From the NCBI GenBank assembly GCA_024138015.1, contig JAMXBB010000008.1, positions 6,648,985 through 6,712,984 of the forward strand: 64,000 nucleotides of DNA, read 5' to 3'. The first letter of the stretch is position 1, and every line of letters begins with the position of its first letter. The notes below the pieces were generated by a model. That model did no database searches. It had not been told where the DNA came from and worked only from the letters and a program-made list of their open reading frames with translations. Position numbers and translations under genes: made by a program. Source of the stretch: Lumnitzera littorea (lineage: Eukaryota > Streptophyta > Magnoliopsida > Myrtales > Combretaceae). Shown one piece after another: positions 12,610 to 25,499 of this stretch.

Positions 12610-14060
12610 AGAAATCTAAGCTTTAGGCAGGGACTTAGTGTAAAGACTAGCTAGTTGCATCTTGGATGAAACATAATCAGTACAAAGAAGACCAGACGAA
12701 ATGTGATGGTGCATGAAACGAATATCTATGTCTATATGTTTTGTTCTAGCATGATGGCATGGATTATTTACAACAAGAAGGGTAAACTTGTTGATGTATC
12801 TAAGGAAAATGGGTAACTCAATTGGAATGTGCAGGTTATGTAAGATGAATGACGTCTACATTACTTCTTTAGCAGTAGTAGCCAAATTGCAATACTCAAC
12901 CCAGTTGATGAGATAGAGATAGTGTTTTGTTTCATGGTTTTCCAATAAACTAAAGTAGAACTCCACATGATACAATATCCATTAATTGATTTCTTATCCA
13001 AACAATCTGCAGCCTAATCTGAATCCGAGTAAGCTTGCAGTATGAGATTATTATGAGATGAGCAAAACAAACTAAAAGATAAAGACCCTTGAGATATCTC
13101 AAGACATGTAATGCAACTTGCATATGATGAACACATGGTTTAGGCATGAATTTGCTAAGTGCACAAATGACAAAGCTTATATCAAGACGTGTAAAATTAA
13201 TATAGGACAATTGTCCAATGAGCTGACGGAAAGAAGAAGCATCCTGTAAATCAATGCATGTATTATCAATCTTGAATGTGCTTAGCAATGGAGCGAGAAC
13301 AGGCTTTGCTGCAGTAAGAACAATCTCCTCTAACAAGTCTACAATGAACTTCTTCTGGCTAGGAAAACAACCCACATCTATCCTACACAATTCAAGGCCC
13401 AAAAAGTATTGAGCCATCCCTAAATCCTTAATCGTAAACTTATGATCCAACTACTGTTTTAACTCGTTTATCAATTGAGCATTTGACCCTGTAATAAGAT
13501 GTCATTAACATACATAAGACAAGCAATAAAGTCAGTAGAATTAGCATATGTAAACAATGAAGTATCATGTGAGGATTGGATATAACTAAGTGAAAGCAAG
13601 AACTTGGAGATCTCAATATTTCGCTACTTGGATGCTTGTCTTAAACCATAAAGAGAATGTTTAAGACGATATACTTGATTAGACTTTGATGGGTGATAGC
13701 CCTCGGCAGGAATCATGTAAATTTCGTCATCAATAAACCTATGTAGAAAGGTATTATTGATGTTGACTTGGTGAATAGTCCATGACCTTATAACAACAAT
13801 AGCAATGAGTATGCCTACAATATTTAACTTAGATATCTGTGGGAATGTATTATGGAAATCTTTTCCTTTGACTTAAGTAAATCCTTTAGCTATAAGTCGT
13901 ATCTTATACCTTTCAATACTACCATTAGGTCGATATTTGACCTTAAAAATCTATTTACAACCAATAACCTTTCTTCCTTTAGGCAACTCAGTGAGCTCCA
14001 ATGTGTCATTGGCCTCTAAAGCATGCAAATCTTTTTCCATAGCACTAACCCACTCCTAAG
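12610..14060 (-). pseudogene. Copia reverse transcriptase and RNase H, broken
   Basis: The minus-strand frames give a copia RT in order: an 'IHQVNINNTFLH' motif (usual form VNNAFLHG), 'YRLKHSLYGLRQASK', 'MYVNDIL' in place of the catalytic YVDDIL, and 'KDLGMAQYFLGLE'. The longest open piece is 12950-13450. RNase H follows towards 12610, with an HARTKHIDIDI-type motif. The second catalytic Asp of YVDD is Asn here, so the RT would be inactive even without its stops. Confidence 0.85.
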
Positions 14061-14218
14061 ACTTAATTGCTTGTAAGTAAGTTGTAGGCTCTTTTACAGC
14101 TAGTACATTAGTTGAAAAAACACAATAGTCAAGAGAAAACAACTTTAAGGTATCGATTGTGAATAAAGGATAGGTTGTAGGATGAGGAACAGGGGAAATG
14201 CAAAGGAAAATAATAGAA

Positions 14219-15110
14219 TTAGTAGCAAAGGTATGGACTAAATATACATACTACATAGTCCTCAAGCCAAAGTACAACTTTTTGTTGCTTAGATGATCTT
14301 TGAAGTTCAGGCAATGGAGATGGAGAAGCTGTAGTGTTTTTAGTGAAGGAAGTTGTATTGGAGGATGATGAATCAGAGCAACTTAGCATAGGTGTTTTAA
14401 AAGTAATAAGCTTAAGTGAACTATTTGGACAGGGAATAAAAATTGAGCTATGATCAATGGTGCTATCCTTATAAGGAAAATTTTCTTTGAAAAAAAATGA
14501 CATCTCTTGAGATAACAATCTTGTTTGTGTTGAGATCATACACTCTAAAAGCTTTTTGATAATTAGCATAACTTAGGAAGACACAAGGTACTTCTCTTGA
14601 ATTCATTTTATCAAGCTTAGAGTGTAAACATGCTATATAACACAAACAGCCCATTACTTAAAGTTTGTCATATTTAGGTGGTTTGTGATAAAGTAGCTCA
14701 AATGGTGTTTTTCAATTGATGACTCTTAATGGCATGAGATTTATAAGAAAAGTTGTTGTAAGAACACATTCCCCCTTAAAAACACTTGGTTAAGTTAACA
14801 TAAAGCACAAGCTACTTTTAAAAATTGCTTAATTTTTAACTCTACTTTGCCATTTTGCTGAGGGGTGTGTGGTGTAGTTCTTTGGTGTATAATGCTAAGA
14901 CTATAAAAAAGTTCTTTGCAATCTCTCGACAAAAACTCTCCTTCATTATTTGTTTGAATCAACTTAGGTAAAACCTAAAATTGATTCTTAATGTATTGTA
15001 AGAATCTATTTAAAACAAAATACACTTGAAACTTTTGTTGCAACAAAAATGTTCAAGTTGCTCGATTAAAATCATTAACTACTGTTAAAAAAAAAATCTA
15101 GCACTACAGA
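14219..15110 (-). pseudogene. Copia integrase region, broken
   Basis: The piece at 14469-14654 matches the copia integrase C-terminal segment, with FGCLCY-like 'MGCLCY', 'PCVFLSY', 'FRVYDLNT' and 'VISRDVIF'. The catalytic core upstream (14700-15110) is recognisable only in scattered frames with stops. The piece at 14219-14569 follows on in another frame. Confidence 0.75.
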
Positions 15111-15132
15111 TTGATGGAATGCGATATGGACC

Positions 15133-15315
15133 CTAAACATCTAAATGGAACAATTCAAAAGCACAAGTAGACAAACTACTACTAAGAGGAAATGGAATTT
15201 GATAAAACTTTCCTTCAAGACAAGCCTTACAATGAAAATCACTATAGTTCAAGTTTTTATACATATCAAGATGTTGAAGTGATCTAGTAGACACATGACC
15301 CAAACGTAAATGCAT
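15133..15315 (-). pseudogene. Copia GAG-pre-integrase domain, fragment
   Basis: It contains 'HLRLGHVSTRSLQHL' (usual form LHLRLGHPS) and 'CKACLEGKF' (a Cys-x2-Cys zinc motif). It sits directly upstream of the integrase as expected. Confidence 0.8.
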
Positions 15316-15491
15316 AAGTTGAGGTAGATCATGACTACTTTGCCTAGAAGCTGAAGAAATTAAAGAACAACTAGGCTTACAATTTAAACTATTGGCTTCA
15401 GAACTTAGTAAGTATAGCTCACTAGCTGCCTTGCCATAGTTTTTTTAGAGCTCAGGTCTTGTAATATGCAAGAATTATAGTAAAGAATAGC

Positions 15492-15740
15492 TTATAAGGT
15501 GTTGTTGCTAATAAGTTGGTGTACGGAAAAAAGGCTATAAGTGAAAGTAGGGACCAACAAGACATTTGAAATGACAAGTGATGAGGCTTGTTTAGCTTTA
15601 CCAATACAATTTGTAGTAACAGTACTGCTATTGGGTAATTTTATGATTTTTTGTTGGGTCAAATATTTGATGTCATACAATAAGTCTTGGAAAGGTGTTA
15701 TGTGATTGGATGCTCTTATATCTACTATCCAAAGAGCCAA
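15492..15740 (-). pseudogene. Copia aspartic protease, fragment
   Basis: 'WIVDIRASNHITP' matches the copia protease site W-x-x-DSGAS-DHIT. The glycine-containing active-site triplet is changed to DIRAS, so catalysis is unlikely. A 'TYSLFSVHQL' motif follows. Confidence 0.8.
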
Positions 15741-15884
15741 GAACTTACTCGAAGCATTTAAGCATTAAGAACTAAGAAAGCTTATCATACCTACATGTGT
15801 TGTATTACCTACTTCTACATCAGAATCTCCATCTTTGTCTTTCATCATTTGACAAACTTGTTTGCTTAAGTCTTAGACAAATTG

Positions 15885-16800
15885 CTACTTATCATGTCCT
15901 TTTCTGGCATCAAAATCTTCACTAGAAATCTTGTCAAAAGGAGAACTAAATATAGTATGCATGTCATTAACTCGTATAAGTTGCTTTCCTTTGAAATTTA
16001 CTTTCCTTCCTTTAAACCAATAAGGATAAACAAATAGCTGAAGGCAACTGTCTAGCGAGTGACCATCTACCTTGCAATGCTTGCAAACAACTCCTTTCTT
16101 GAACATTTTTCCTTCAAATGCAACTTTGTTTGCCACACCACTAATAGAATCAGATTTAATAGTACTCAAAGTAGCTATTTCCATATCTAAACTAAATAAT
16201 CCTGTTACTTAATGCTGCTTTTCAACATGTTGTACAAGATAGAAAGCATGATTAATTGAAGGCAAAGGCTCCATTTATAGGGCTTGATTTCTTACACTTT
16301 CATATCTATCATTAAGTCCAATAAAAAAATATACCAATTTGTTATTGGACTCAAACTCAACCATTTTCTCCTTATATCCACATGTGCAACACTTTAATTT
16401 ACCACAATCACACATAGGTGTAGCATATATTTCATGTAACTTATTCCAACATCACTTCAATTTGTTAAAATATACTAGCTAATTATGTTGTTTTAAGTTC
16501 ATTATCATATGTTGAATCTAGAAAATTAAAGGTTAATTCCCAATGTCATATTGTTCCTTTACTTCTTTCCATAACTCAGCCATGGATTTAGTGTATAGAA
16601 AATTCTAAGCTAACTTATTAGTCATTGAATTTAATAATCAACATCTCACCATATAATCTAGTCTAATCCACTTAACTAAATTAAGAGCATTGTTAGCATG
16701 TCGATCAATGGAACCATTAATAAATCCTAATTTCATCTTAGCTCCAAGACTTAATCTAATAGATTTACTTTAGGAAATATAGTTCGATCCATTGAATATT
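15885..16800 (-). pseudogene. Copia gag with CCHC zinc knuckle, broken
   Basis: The open piece 15885-16184 holds 'CKHCKVDGHSLDSC', a C-x2-C-x4-H-x4-C knuckle. Weak gag sequence with stops continues to about 16800, close to the primer-binding site. Confidence 0.75.
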
Positions 16801-16965
16801 AGGTTTTCAATAGTCATACCTGGACTGTTAGAACCAAATAAGAAGTATTGATCACTAATAGCAAGATCCGGTTGATTGTTCATCTTCTTCATTAGATCAA
16901 TAAGGAGAAACTTTAATCGGAATGAAAAATATGGTAGCTAAATCAACGTATCACTTGGATTTGAT

Positions 16966-16977
16966 GCTCTGATACTA
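16966..16977 (-). other. Copia primer-binding site
   Basis: The minus strand reads TAGTATCAGAGC directly next to the 5' LTR. It has one mismatch to TGGTATCAGAGC, the complement of the initiator-Met tRNA 3' end. Confidence 0.85.
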
Positions 16978-17223
16978 TGGAGAATCTTCAATTGTTGATG
17001 AGATCATTCATGATTTGTAATATTTGAAGAGAACTCTGTTGAAAGAAAACAATTGTGTAAAATTGAAAAATGAACTTGTTAATTACAACAGTACAAGCTA
17101 TGTAGCATTTATACATACAAAGCCTTAATCGAATGAGTAAAACTAACGTCCTAACAAATTCTAATAGATTAATAACCAACTTCCTGCTCACATGCCAGCT
17201 ATACAATTATAGTAACTCTAATA
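16978..17223 (-). repeat. Copia 5' LTR
   Basis: It is paired with 12255-12510 over its whole length. The terminal TG has decayed to TA on the outer side. Confidence 0.85.
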
Positions 17224-17228
17224 TAAAT

Positions 17229-18260
17229 AAGTATATGGTGCATATGAATAAGCTTAATGTTGAGAACATGAAGATATAGATTTGAATATTCTATACCTAT
17301 ATTTTATAGTAGATACCTATGTAATAATACATTATTTAATTGGAACAAATATTAATTAAATATTCATCGATGTATTATGTGCTTGCATTATCGAAAATAA
17401 TAATAACTTATTATTATTATTATTATTAGCCCTTAAATCTAAGCCTAAATTAAGGAGTCTAAGAGATCCCATTTACTAATAGCCTTAATGGAAAGATAAG
17501 ACCTAAATTTTAAATAATAGTAGTTTGATCTTTAGAATCAATTATCCCGATTTGGTTAAAAAAGACATTATTTAAATTAACAAACTATATTTGACTTACA
17601 AATTAATTTAGCCAACTAACTATTATAATTTTAAGAATTCACCTTATCGAGAATTAATTTAGAAATTTGGATAAATGTGCGCTACCAACCTTGACTTACC
17701 TATCATGATAGATTCAACTTTTTGAAATGTTAATATTCTTAAATAAAGGTAGGCTTCTCAAGCCTTAGATGTTAACTAAATATTCTATGTTAATTTAGAA
17801 TTTAGCTCATAACTAGGGAATAGACAAACTACAGTAGACAATTAGCTCATTCATGAAACTTTGCTCTTCCAAATACTTGTATAAATCTAATTATCTCTTA
17901 GGTAATTGAATTGCCAATTGAAGGAATTTCCAAGAATGTGTTAAGTGAGCAATAATACCTAGTTCAAGGAGCTATAATAATCTACTATCTACTTACTGAA
18001 TGATTTTGTGTGTTGCTTGTCAGTTGTTATTAGTTATTTATTTGAATGACTGATTGCTTTATTTATTATCATCTGTATGATTACTTGAATAATTAGAAAC
18101 TTTAAATTCTTGGCTTAAATAATCCAATATATCTATCATATGTCTATGACCAAACAAATACACAAATTGGAGTGTTTAAGCTTTGCCAGTTTTTTCTAAA
18201 TTGTTTGTGAAATTATTTTTGAAACGTTTTCTAACATGGGAAGATTTTATTAAAATCCAA
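17229..18260. other. Intergenic, probably LTR-derived
   Basis: AT-rich with no coding region. The part near 18.6 kb shares blocks with 541-720, so some of this stretch is likely old LTR. Confidence 0.4.
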
Positions 18261-18391
18261 TGTATACTCTTAGAAGTTGCTTTCTATAAAACCTAGCGTG
18301 TGCTCTCAAAAGCTACCTTTTCTAAAACTTGGATGTGTGCTCTCAAAAGCCACTTGTTCTAAAACCTTAATATATGCTCTTAGAAGCTACC
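18261..18391 (+). repeat. 37-bp tandem repeat, about 3.5 copies
   Basis: Units have the pattern 'gtgtgctctcaaaagctac' followed by 'ttctaaaac'. The two central copies are both exactly 37 bases, and the outer ones are more diverged. Confidence 0.8.
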
Positions 18392-18439
18392 GTTGATAGT
18401 TATTGAGGCAAAGCTAATAAATCATCCCTAATTGATTGA

Positions 18440-18558
18440 TAGTGCATGTACTAAGTCAGGGTTTACCTAGTTTGACTCTTGTGGCATTATTGATTGATGG
18501 TGAATAGCCTAATTCGAGGTTTGCTTGGTTTGACCCTTGTGGTGCTCTTGCTTGACTA
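18440..18558 (+). repeat. Tandem duplication, two units of about 58 bp
   Basis: Both units begin 'attgattgat(a/g)gtg' and end '(t/c)cttgtgg(c/t)...'. They are well diverged from each other. Confidence 0.7.
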
Positions 18559-19396
18559 AGTTAATAGTTGAGTTTTGTTTACTAAGATCAAGTTTATAGA
18601 TAGCCTCATTTGAATGTGATGAGTGATAGTTTCATTAAAGTCTTGTAACATCGAACTTATAAGGTGGTTTTCTTATAGTGGGTATATGATATGACAATTT
18701 TAAGATAATTTTATTAGGCCCAAAATTGGAGTTTCAAACTTCAAATGTAAAGTTAGAATGGTATCCCAATTTAAGTCATTATCCCATTATTCAAAGGGCA
18801 TTTTCTTTTCCTTTTTTTATTTTATTACCTTTTTGCGTTTCCATCAAATCATTCACAAACCTTACTCTACAACACACGTGCAAGGAAGCCTCATATAGTG
18901 AATAGAAACATGGAGAGACAATGCATCCTGAAGCAGAAAGTAACGGTAGAACTTTAGAGACAAGAAGGCATTTAAACTATATTTCATTTGTTCTTGCATC
19001 TGATGTTTAACTATTTCTATCATTTCGTTAGTCTTATGTTAATTTGTTATTTCACCTACTTTCTCACCATTTTGTTAACTCAAGTTGAACTTACGACATG
19101 TTTTCTTATTCTCATTGCAACAAATGCACCTAAAGATTGGATTAGATTTATTTAAACTTTCAAGGAAATTGACAGTCATGATTCGATTAAGTTTCTGTGA
19201 ATATTTCATATGTAGTCATATTATTATCGCAAACTTCTCAGCGAACGTTTTGCTTGCACAGAAGTTGTAATTTGGTCTTTTATATCATTCAAATGATTTG
19301 AAACACAAACTAGTTGATTGAAAATCCTACATGGAGCATAAATGTTCTTTGTTCTGTTTGTGTGCCTTATGTAGTTTTTCCAGGCTAAGAATTACC

Positions 19397-22300
19397 ATGG
19401 AAGCAATCCGGGGTACATTCTGCAATACTAGCATGGGGCTAGAAGGCATAATCGATCCATATTCAAGTACCTACCACATTTTGGTCATCGCGATCAACAT
19501 CGTGCTTTTGTTTATTTTTATACTTATCTTGCTATGCAAGTCTTCCTCGAAGACAAATGTTTCCTCCTCTAGATATTTTTCTCCACTAGCAATTGCTACA
19601 GCTGGTTTCAATGGTTGTTTAAGTCTATGTTATTTGGGCCTTGCAATTTGGATAATCTCTGAAGAGCTCAGTACAGATGGATCAGTTCTGCCTCTTGATA
19701 AATGGCTTGTAGTTCTATCACAGGGGAGTAGTTGGTTGATCCTAAGTTTGACAGTATGCATCAAAGTGCTAAGCATTCGAAATACTACATTGGTTAAGGT
19801 TTATACGAGTCTGGCCTCACTTTATGCTGTCTTTCTTTGCATATCGTCAATATGGGAAGTTATCGCAGACGATGTAGTTTCTATGAAGCTAGTACTGGAT
19901 ATTTTATCATTACCAGGAGGCATTCTGTTGCTTGTGTGTGCATTTCGGGGAAAAAGTAATTCAGAAACTGAAAGCGAGAACCACGATGTTATGCATGAAC
20001 CTTTGCTTGAAAACGATGCTAATATAGATGATGTAAACAATAGAGTTGGTAGCAATGTCACACCTTTCGCTGAAGCAGGTTTTTTTAGTAAGATGTCATT
20101 TTGGTGGTTGAATCCATTAATGAAGAAAGGCAAGAAGAAAATTCTTCAACAGGAAGATATTCCGCATTTAAGACCAGTTGATCAAGCAGGGGCATGCTAC
20201 TCGCGTATTATGGAAGAAGTGCACAAAAATAAGAAAGGATCAATAGACACTTCATCTATTTTATGGGCAATATTTCATGATGAATGGAAAGCCATTCTGT
20301 TTACGGGGACATGTGCACTGATCAAGGTCTTTGCACTTGCAACTGGCCCTTTGTTTCTTATGGCTTTCATCAAGGTTGCACAAGACGAAGCCAGCTTTGA
20401 ATATGAAGGTTATGTGCTGACTGTTGGGTTATTTTTAGCTAAATGCATAGAGTCATTAGCAGAGAGGCAGTGGAACTTTGGCTGTAGACTTATTGGTCTT
20501 CGTGCAAGATCTTTTCTATCTGCGGCAGTTTGTAAGAAGCAGCTTGGACTTTCCAATGCTGCGACGATGACTCATTCTCCTGGTGAAATAGTAAATTATG
20601 TCATGGTTGATGCATACCGAATCGGGGAGTTCCCTTATTGGTTTCATCAGATATGGTCAACAAGCCTTCAGTTGGTTCTTGCATTACTCATTGTTTACTA
20701 TGCAGTGGGGCTTGCAACGGTGGCAGCTTTGTTTGTGGTCATATTGACAGTCCTTATAAGTTCCCCCATGGCCAAATTACAGCAAAAATATCAAAGGAAA
20801 CTTGTAGAGACACAAGATAAAATGTTGAAGGCCATTGCGGAAGCTCTTGCTAATATGAAGGTGCTAAAATTGTACGCATGGGAGACGCATTTCAAAAAGG
20901 TCATAGAGGGGTTAAGGAAAGATGAAACAGAGTGGACAGAAGCAGCTTTGGCTCAAAAGGGATACTATATGGTTTTGTTTTGGTCATCTCCTATTCTTAT
21001 TCCAGCTTGTACTTTCTGGTCGTGCTACTTCATGGGAATTCCTCTCACAGTCAGTAATGTATTTACCTTTTTAGCAAGTTTGCGTATTGTTCAAGAGCCT
21101 GTCAGATTGATCCCTGATGTTGTTGGAGCTTTCATTCAAGCAAATGTCTCCTTATCTCGAATTGTAACTTTTCTTAATGCTCCAGAATTAGAATATAACC
21201 ACATAAGAAACACTGGCTATGGTGAAGTTCCAAAGGTTACAGTGTTAATGAAGGTGTCTGAAGTTTCATGGGAGACAGCTTCTTCCATAACAACATTAAG
21301 GAATATAAATCTGGAGGTCAAAGCAGGAGAAAAAGTGGCCATATGTGGAGAAGTTGGCTCGGGTAAATCAACACTCTTAGCCGCAATTCTTGGAGAAGTT
21401 CCGCACATAAAGGGCATTGTAAGTCCTTATTCAATCTTTGCTTTGTCCTAAAATCTTAACTTGTGGTTCAATAACTTCTGAGTTTGATTTCTTATAAAGA
21501 ATAATTGTGAGTCTCTCAAATACTCTCTAGAATTTCTTATAAAGACATCATTGGCTTATGCTCCTTGATCCATATTTTAGGTGCGCACTTATGGAAGGAT
21601 TGCGTATGTTTCTCAAACAGCATGGATTCAAACTGGAACTATACAAGAAAACATTTTATTTGGATCACCTATGGATCCTATAAATTACCAAGAAACAATC
21701 CGTAGGTGTTCCCTCATTAAAGACATCGAGATGCTTCCCTTTGGTGATCTCACTCAAATAGGAGAGCGAGGTGTCAATTTAAGTGGTGGACAGAAGCAAA
21801 GGATACAACTTGCCCGTGCTTTATACCAGGATGCAGATTTATATCTACTGGATGATCCTTTCAGTGCTGTTGATGCACATACCGCATCCAGTTTGTTCAA
21901 TGTAATGAGTTAATCTACTCTTCTTCATTTATTCTAACGAAGATACCTTTTGTGCATTTGAAATGAGATTCATTACCGTCAGGAATATGTCATGAGAGCT
22001 TTAGGCAAGAAGACGGTTTTGCTTGTCACCCATCAAGTTGACTTCCTTCCCACTTTTAATTCCGTTTTGGTAAGTATTAACATAATTTCTTCTCTTGAGT
22101 CAACCGCATTACCTAAAGTTACTTAGTAACTTTAGGAAGCATTATCTGCAATACTCAGATTCAGATAGGTCCAGCCTAGTTAAACAACAAGCTCACCCGA
22201 ATGCTTAAGCTTATAGATATCTTATGAATTTTTATATTCATTACTCAACATCTCGCCTCACTTGTAGGATGAAATTTTCACTAAAACCTATCGAGTGGAC

Positions 22301-25300
22301 AACATAGTTAAATAGTAGGGAAATAATGGTGCTGATACCCGAGCACAGGATCACCTACTTTGATATATTATTGAGTTTAGCTTCATAATTAACTAATCTA
22401 AAAGCTTAAGTTTGTAGATATGATCTAAGCATTTATATGTATTACTTAACAATACGAAATTAACCTCTCTTTTCTATCATTTCTTTCCCCATAAGCATAT
22501 TAAATACAACTATTTTCTTGGCAGATGATGTCATCCGGAGAGATCTTAAGTGCTGGAAGTTATGATGAGTTGATGGCTACTTGTCTAGAATTTAAGGAAC
22601 TTGTTAATGCTCATAACTTGACTTCTGATACCATGAACAACGAATCAAATTCATTGAGCACAGGCAATTATTCCAAGGAGGAGATTCAAAAATTATATGC
22701 AGAGGAAGTGCTACGAGCCTCACCAGGAGAACAGTTGATAAAGCAAGAGGAAAGAGAGATGGGAGACATTGGTCTAAAGCCTTACATGCAGTATTTAAAG
22801 CACAGCCATGGCTTCTTGTACTTCACTTTGGCAACGATTTCTCACATTATATTCATAGTTGGCCAGTTAATACAGAACTACTGGTTGGCTGCAGATATCA
22901 ACAATTCTACCATCAGTACATTGGAATTGAACACAGTTTACACGGCTATAGGCCTCTCACTGGGATTATTTTTATTCCTTAGATCCTATTTTGTAGTTCT
23001 ATTAGGGGTTGGAGCATCAGAATCAATATTCAATAAATTGATCTACTCTCTCTTCCGAGCACCAATGTCCTTTTATGACTCAACACCTGTGGGAAGGATA
23101 TTAAGTCGGGTAAGAATCTTCTAAGGTCAAATGTATCATGTTTCACGAATTCATGAAAGAGTAACAGCTTTATTTGAATTTATAGGTATCCTCAGATTTA
23201 AATATCATTGACGTTGATGTGCCCTTCCAAATGACCATAGCGCTTGGATCAACAATGAATACATACTCCAGCTTCATTATATTAGCATGTCTTACTTGGC
23301 CAGTCGTATTCGTCATTATACCCATGATATACCTAATCGTAGTTATACAGGTATTTCATTCACTGAACTCCCCCCATCCTAGCATTCTAGGAACAGTGAT
23401 TTCTAATTGAGCTTCATGATTTTTAATCACAGAAATACTACTTTGCTTCTTCAAAAGAGTTGATGAGACTTGATGGCACAACAAAATCCAAGGTGGCAAG
23501 CCACATTTCAGAATCAATTGCAGGAGTGATGACAATAAGAGCATTTGGGGTAGAAGACCGATTCGTTATGAAAAGTTTGGATCTTATTGATGCACATGCA
23601 AGTCCATACTTGCATAATTTTGCCGCAAATGAATGGTTGATCCAACGGCTGGAGATACTGTGTGCCCTTGTTCTCTCGTCCTCAACCCTTGCAATCACTT
23701 TGCTCAATCTTGGTGCTTCTGCCTCAGGTTAGTTACCATCACATTTTATCTCATTGTTACATAGTGCATGTAGTTTAGGTGCTAACTTATCTAAATTTTC
23801 AACTAATGATTAGAAGAATGTTACAAAGATTGTGCTTCAACTTTCTCACACAAGATGATTCACTAGATATATACACCTTGTGATCATAGCTTATCTATTT
23901 ATTATTTTTGTATTCTTTCGTACGAGAGTATTCTGATTTACATATTGTTTAAAATTGTATGACAGGATATATTGGAATGGCTTTATCGTATGGTCTCTCA
24001 CTCAATGTTTTCTTGGTCGTCTCGGTCCAATACCAGTGTAAACTGTCAAACTTAATTGTGTCAGTTGAAAGGCTAGAGCAATACATGCATATTCCTAGTG
24101 AAGCTCCAGAGGTGATAGAAGACAGTAGGCCTGTCCAAAACTGGCCTTCTATCGGCAAAGTAGACATATATGATCTTAAGGTACGAGCACCAATGGATGA
24201 TCATTCTGATTACGTATAAATTCTAACACGCTATATGTTGTAGGTTAGATATCGACCTAATGCTCCCTTAGTTCTTCATGGGATAACCTGCACAATTCAA
24301 GGAGGGCATAAAGTTGGTATTGTTGGTAGGACTGGCAGTGGGAAAACAACTCTTATCAGTACTTTGTTCCGCTTAGTGGAGCCTACAGAGGGGAGGATTG
24401 TCATAGATGACCTTGACATAACAACAATTGGGCTTCACGATCTAAGATCTCACTTTGGTGTCATTCCACAAGATCCAACACTTTTTGGGGGAACTGTCAG
24501 ATACAACTTAGACCCTTTATCAGAGCATATGGATCAAGAAATATGGGATGTAAGTTTCAAATTACTTACCATGATTTAACACAGGAGAAAGACTCAAACA
24601 TCACAATTTTAGAAACATTTTCCTTCCTAATTTTGATTTCCTTGTATCTTGGAAGGTTCTTGAAAAATGCCAACTTCGGGAGACGATACAAGAAAAAGAA
24701 AAGGGGCTCAACTCACTTGGTAAGAGGATAAAGTAAGGATGATTATCTCCCTCATGGAGATGTACTTAATCCAACTGTCCGTCCATTTTTCATAGTTGAT
24801 GGATTTTTTTCTCATCATCAATCCTTCAACCTTTTGTTTTGGGATTTTTTCACATGCATCATCATGGCAATATTTTTCCTAATAAGCGAACAAAAATATA
24901 TGCAGTTGTACAAGACGGCTCAAACTGGAGCATGGGACAAAGACAGTTATTCTGTTTAGGACGCGCGCTATTAAGGAGAAGCCAAATACTAGTCCTCGAT
25001 GAAGCAACAGCATCGATCGATAACGCAACAGATTCTATCTTGCAGAGAACTATACGAAGAGAATTCGCAGACTGCACTGTCATAACGGTTGCACACCGAA
25101 TACTAACCGTTATGGATTGCACAATGGTGCTAGCCATTAGTGATGGTAAACGTCAAACTTCCATTGACCATAACTGTGTTTTTCTATTACGTAGAGAATG
25201 AAAAACAAGAATTTGTCTACTGACAGGAAAACTGGTGGAATATGATGAGCCTACGAAGCTGATCAATAAGGAAGAATCATTGTTCGGGCGACTTTACAAG

Positions 25301-25336
25301 GAATACTGGTCTCGAAGTGCAAGTGCTAGTAATTAG
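19397..25336 (+). CDS. ABCC10: ABC transporter C family member 10-like (MRP type), 11 exons
   Basis: A full-length ABCC exporter, expected to move organic anions or conjugates across a plant membrane using ATP. The substrate cannot be read from sequence. Exons: 19397-21418, 21581-21901, 21983-22069, 22525-23109, 23186-23350, 23433-23727, 23966-24180, 24244-24549, 24656-24719, 24906-25145, 25227-25336. All introns are GT-AG and phases agree, giving 1469 residues. Order is an N-terminal hydrophobic TMD0, TMD1, NBD1 (Walker A GEVGSGKST at about 651, LSGGQKQR at 742, LLDDPFSAVD near 763), TMD2, NBD2 (Walker A GRTGSGKTT at about 1258, signature WSMGQRQ at 1361, LDEATASID near 1384). NBD1 has Asp instead of the catalytic Glu, usual for MRPs. 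The NBD2 signature is WSMGQ rather than LSxGQ. The C-terminal wording closely fits plant ABCC10. An in-frame ATG 66 bases upstream (19331) is less likely, because ACCATGG at 19397 is the better context. Confidence 0.95.
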
Positions 25337-25491
25337 TTATACAGGATAATGCAGTTGTATTACAATGTTTTCGGAAATTCAAGCCTTTGCCAGTTGATCT
25401 AATCCCAATTGGCTAATTAAAACTGCACTAAAATTATTTTGAATGCATTTCGTTTACTATTAATTTTGATCGTCTAAGTTCATGCTGTAGG

Positions 25492-25497
25492 AATAAA
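25492..25497 (+). terminator. Possible polyadenylation signal of the ABC transporter gene
   Basis: AATAAA lies 156 bases after the stop codon, in an AT-rich 3' region. Confidence 0.5.
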
Positions 25498-25499
25498 CT

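Larger units (their letters stand above)
12255..17223 (-). mobile_element. Ty1/copia retrotransposon, decayed
   Basis: A complete but dead copia element lies on the minus strand. It has two LTRs of about 250 bp, a primer-binding site inside the 5' LTR, a purine-rich tract before the 3' LTR, and gag, protease, integrase, reverse transcriptase and RNase H in copia order. The flanking 5-mers are both TAAAT (12250-12254 and 17224-17228), a perfect target duplication. Many stops and frame breaks interrupt the polyprotein. Internal length of about 4.5 kb is normal for copia. Confidence 0.9.

Noticed and set aside
19822..20133. 103-codon minus-strand frame
   Set aside because: It is the antisense shadow of ABC transporter exon 1.
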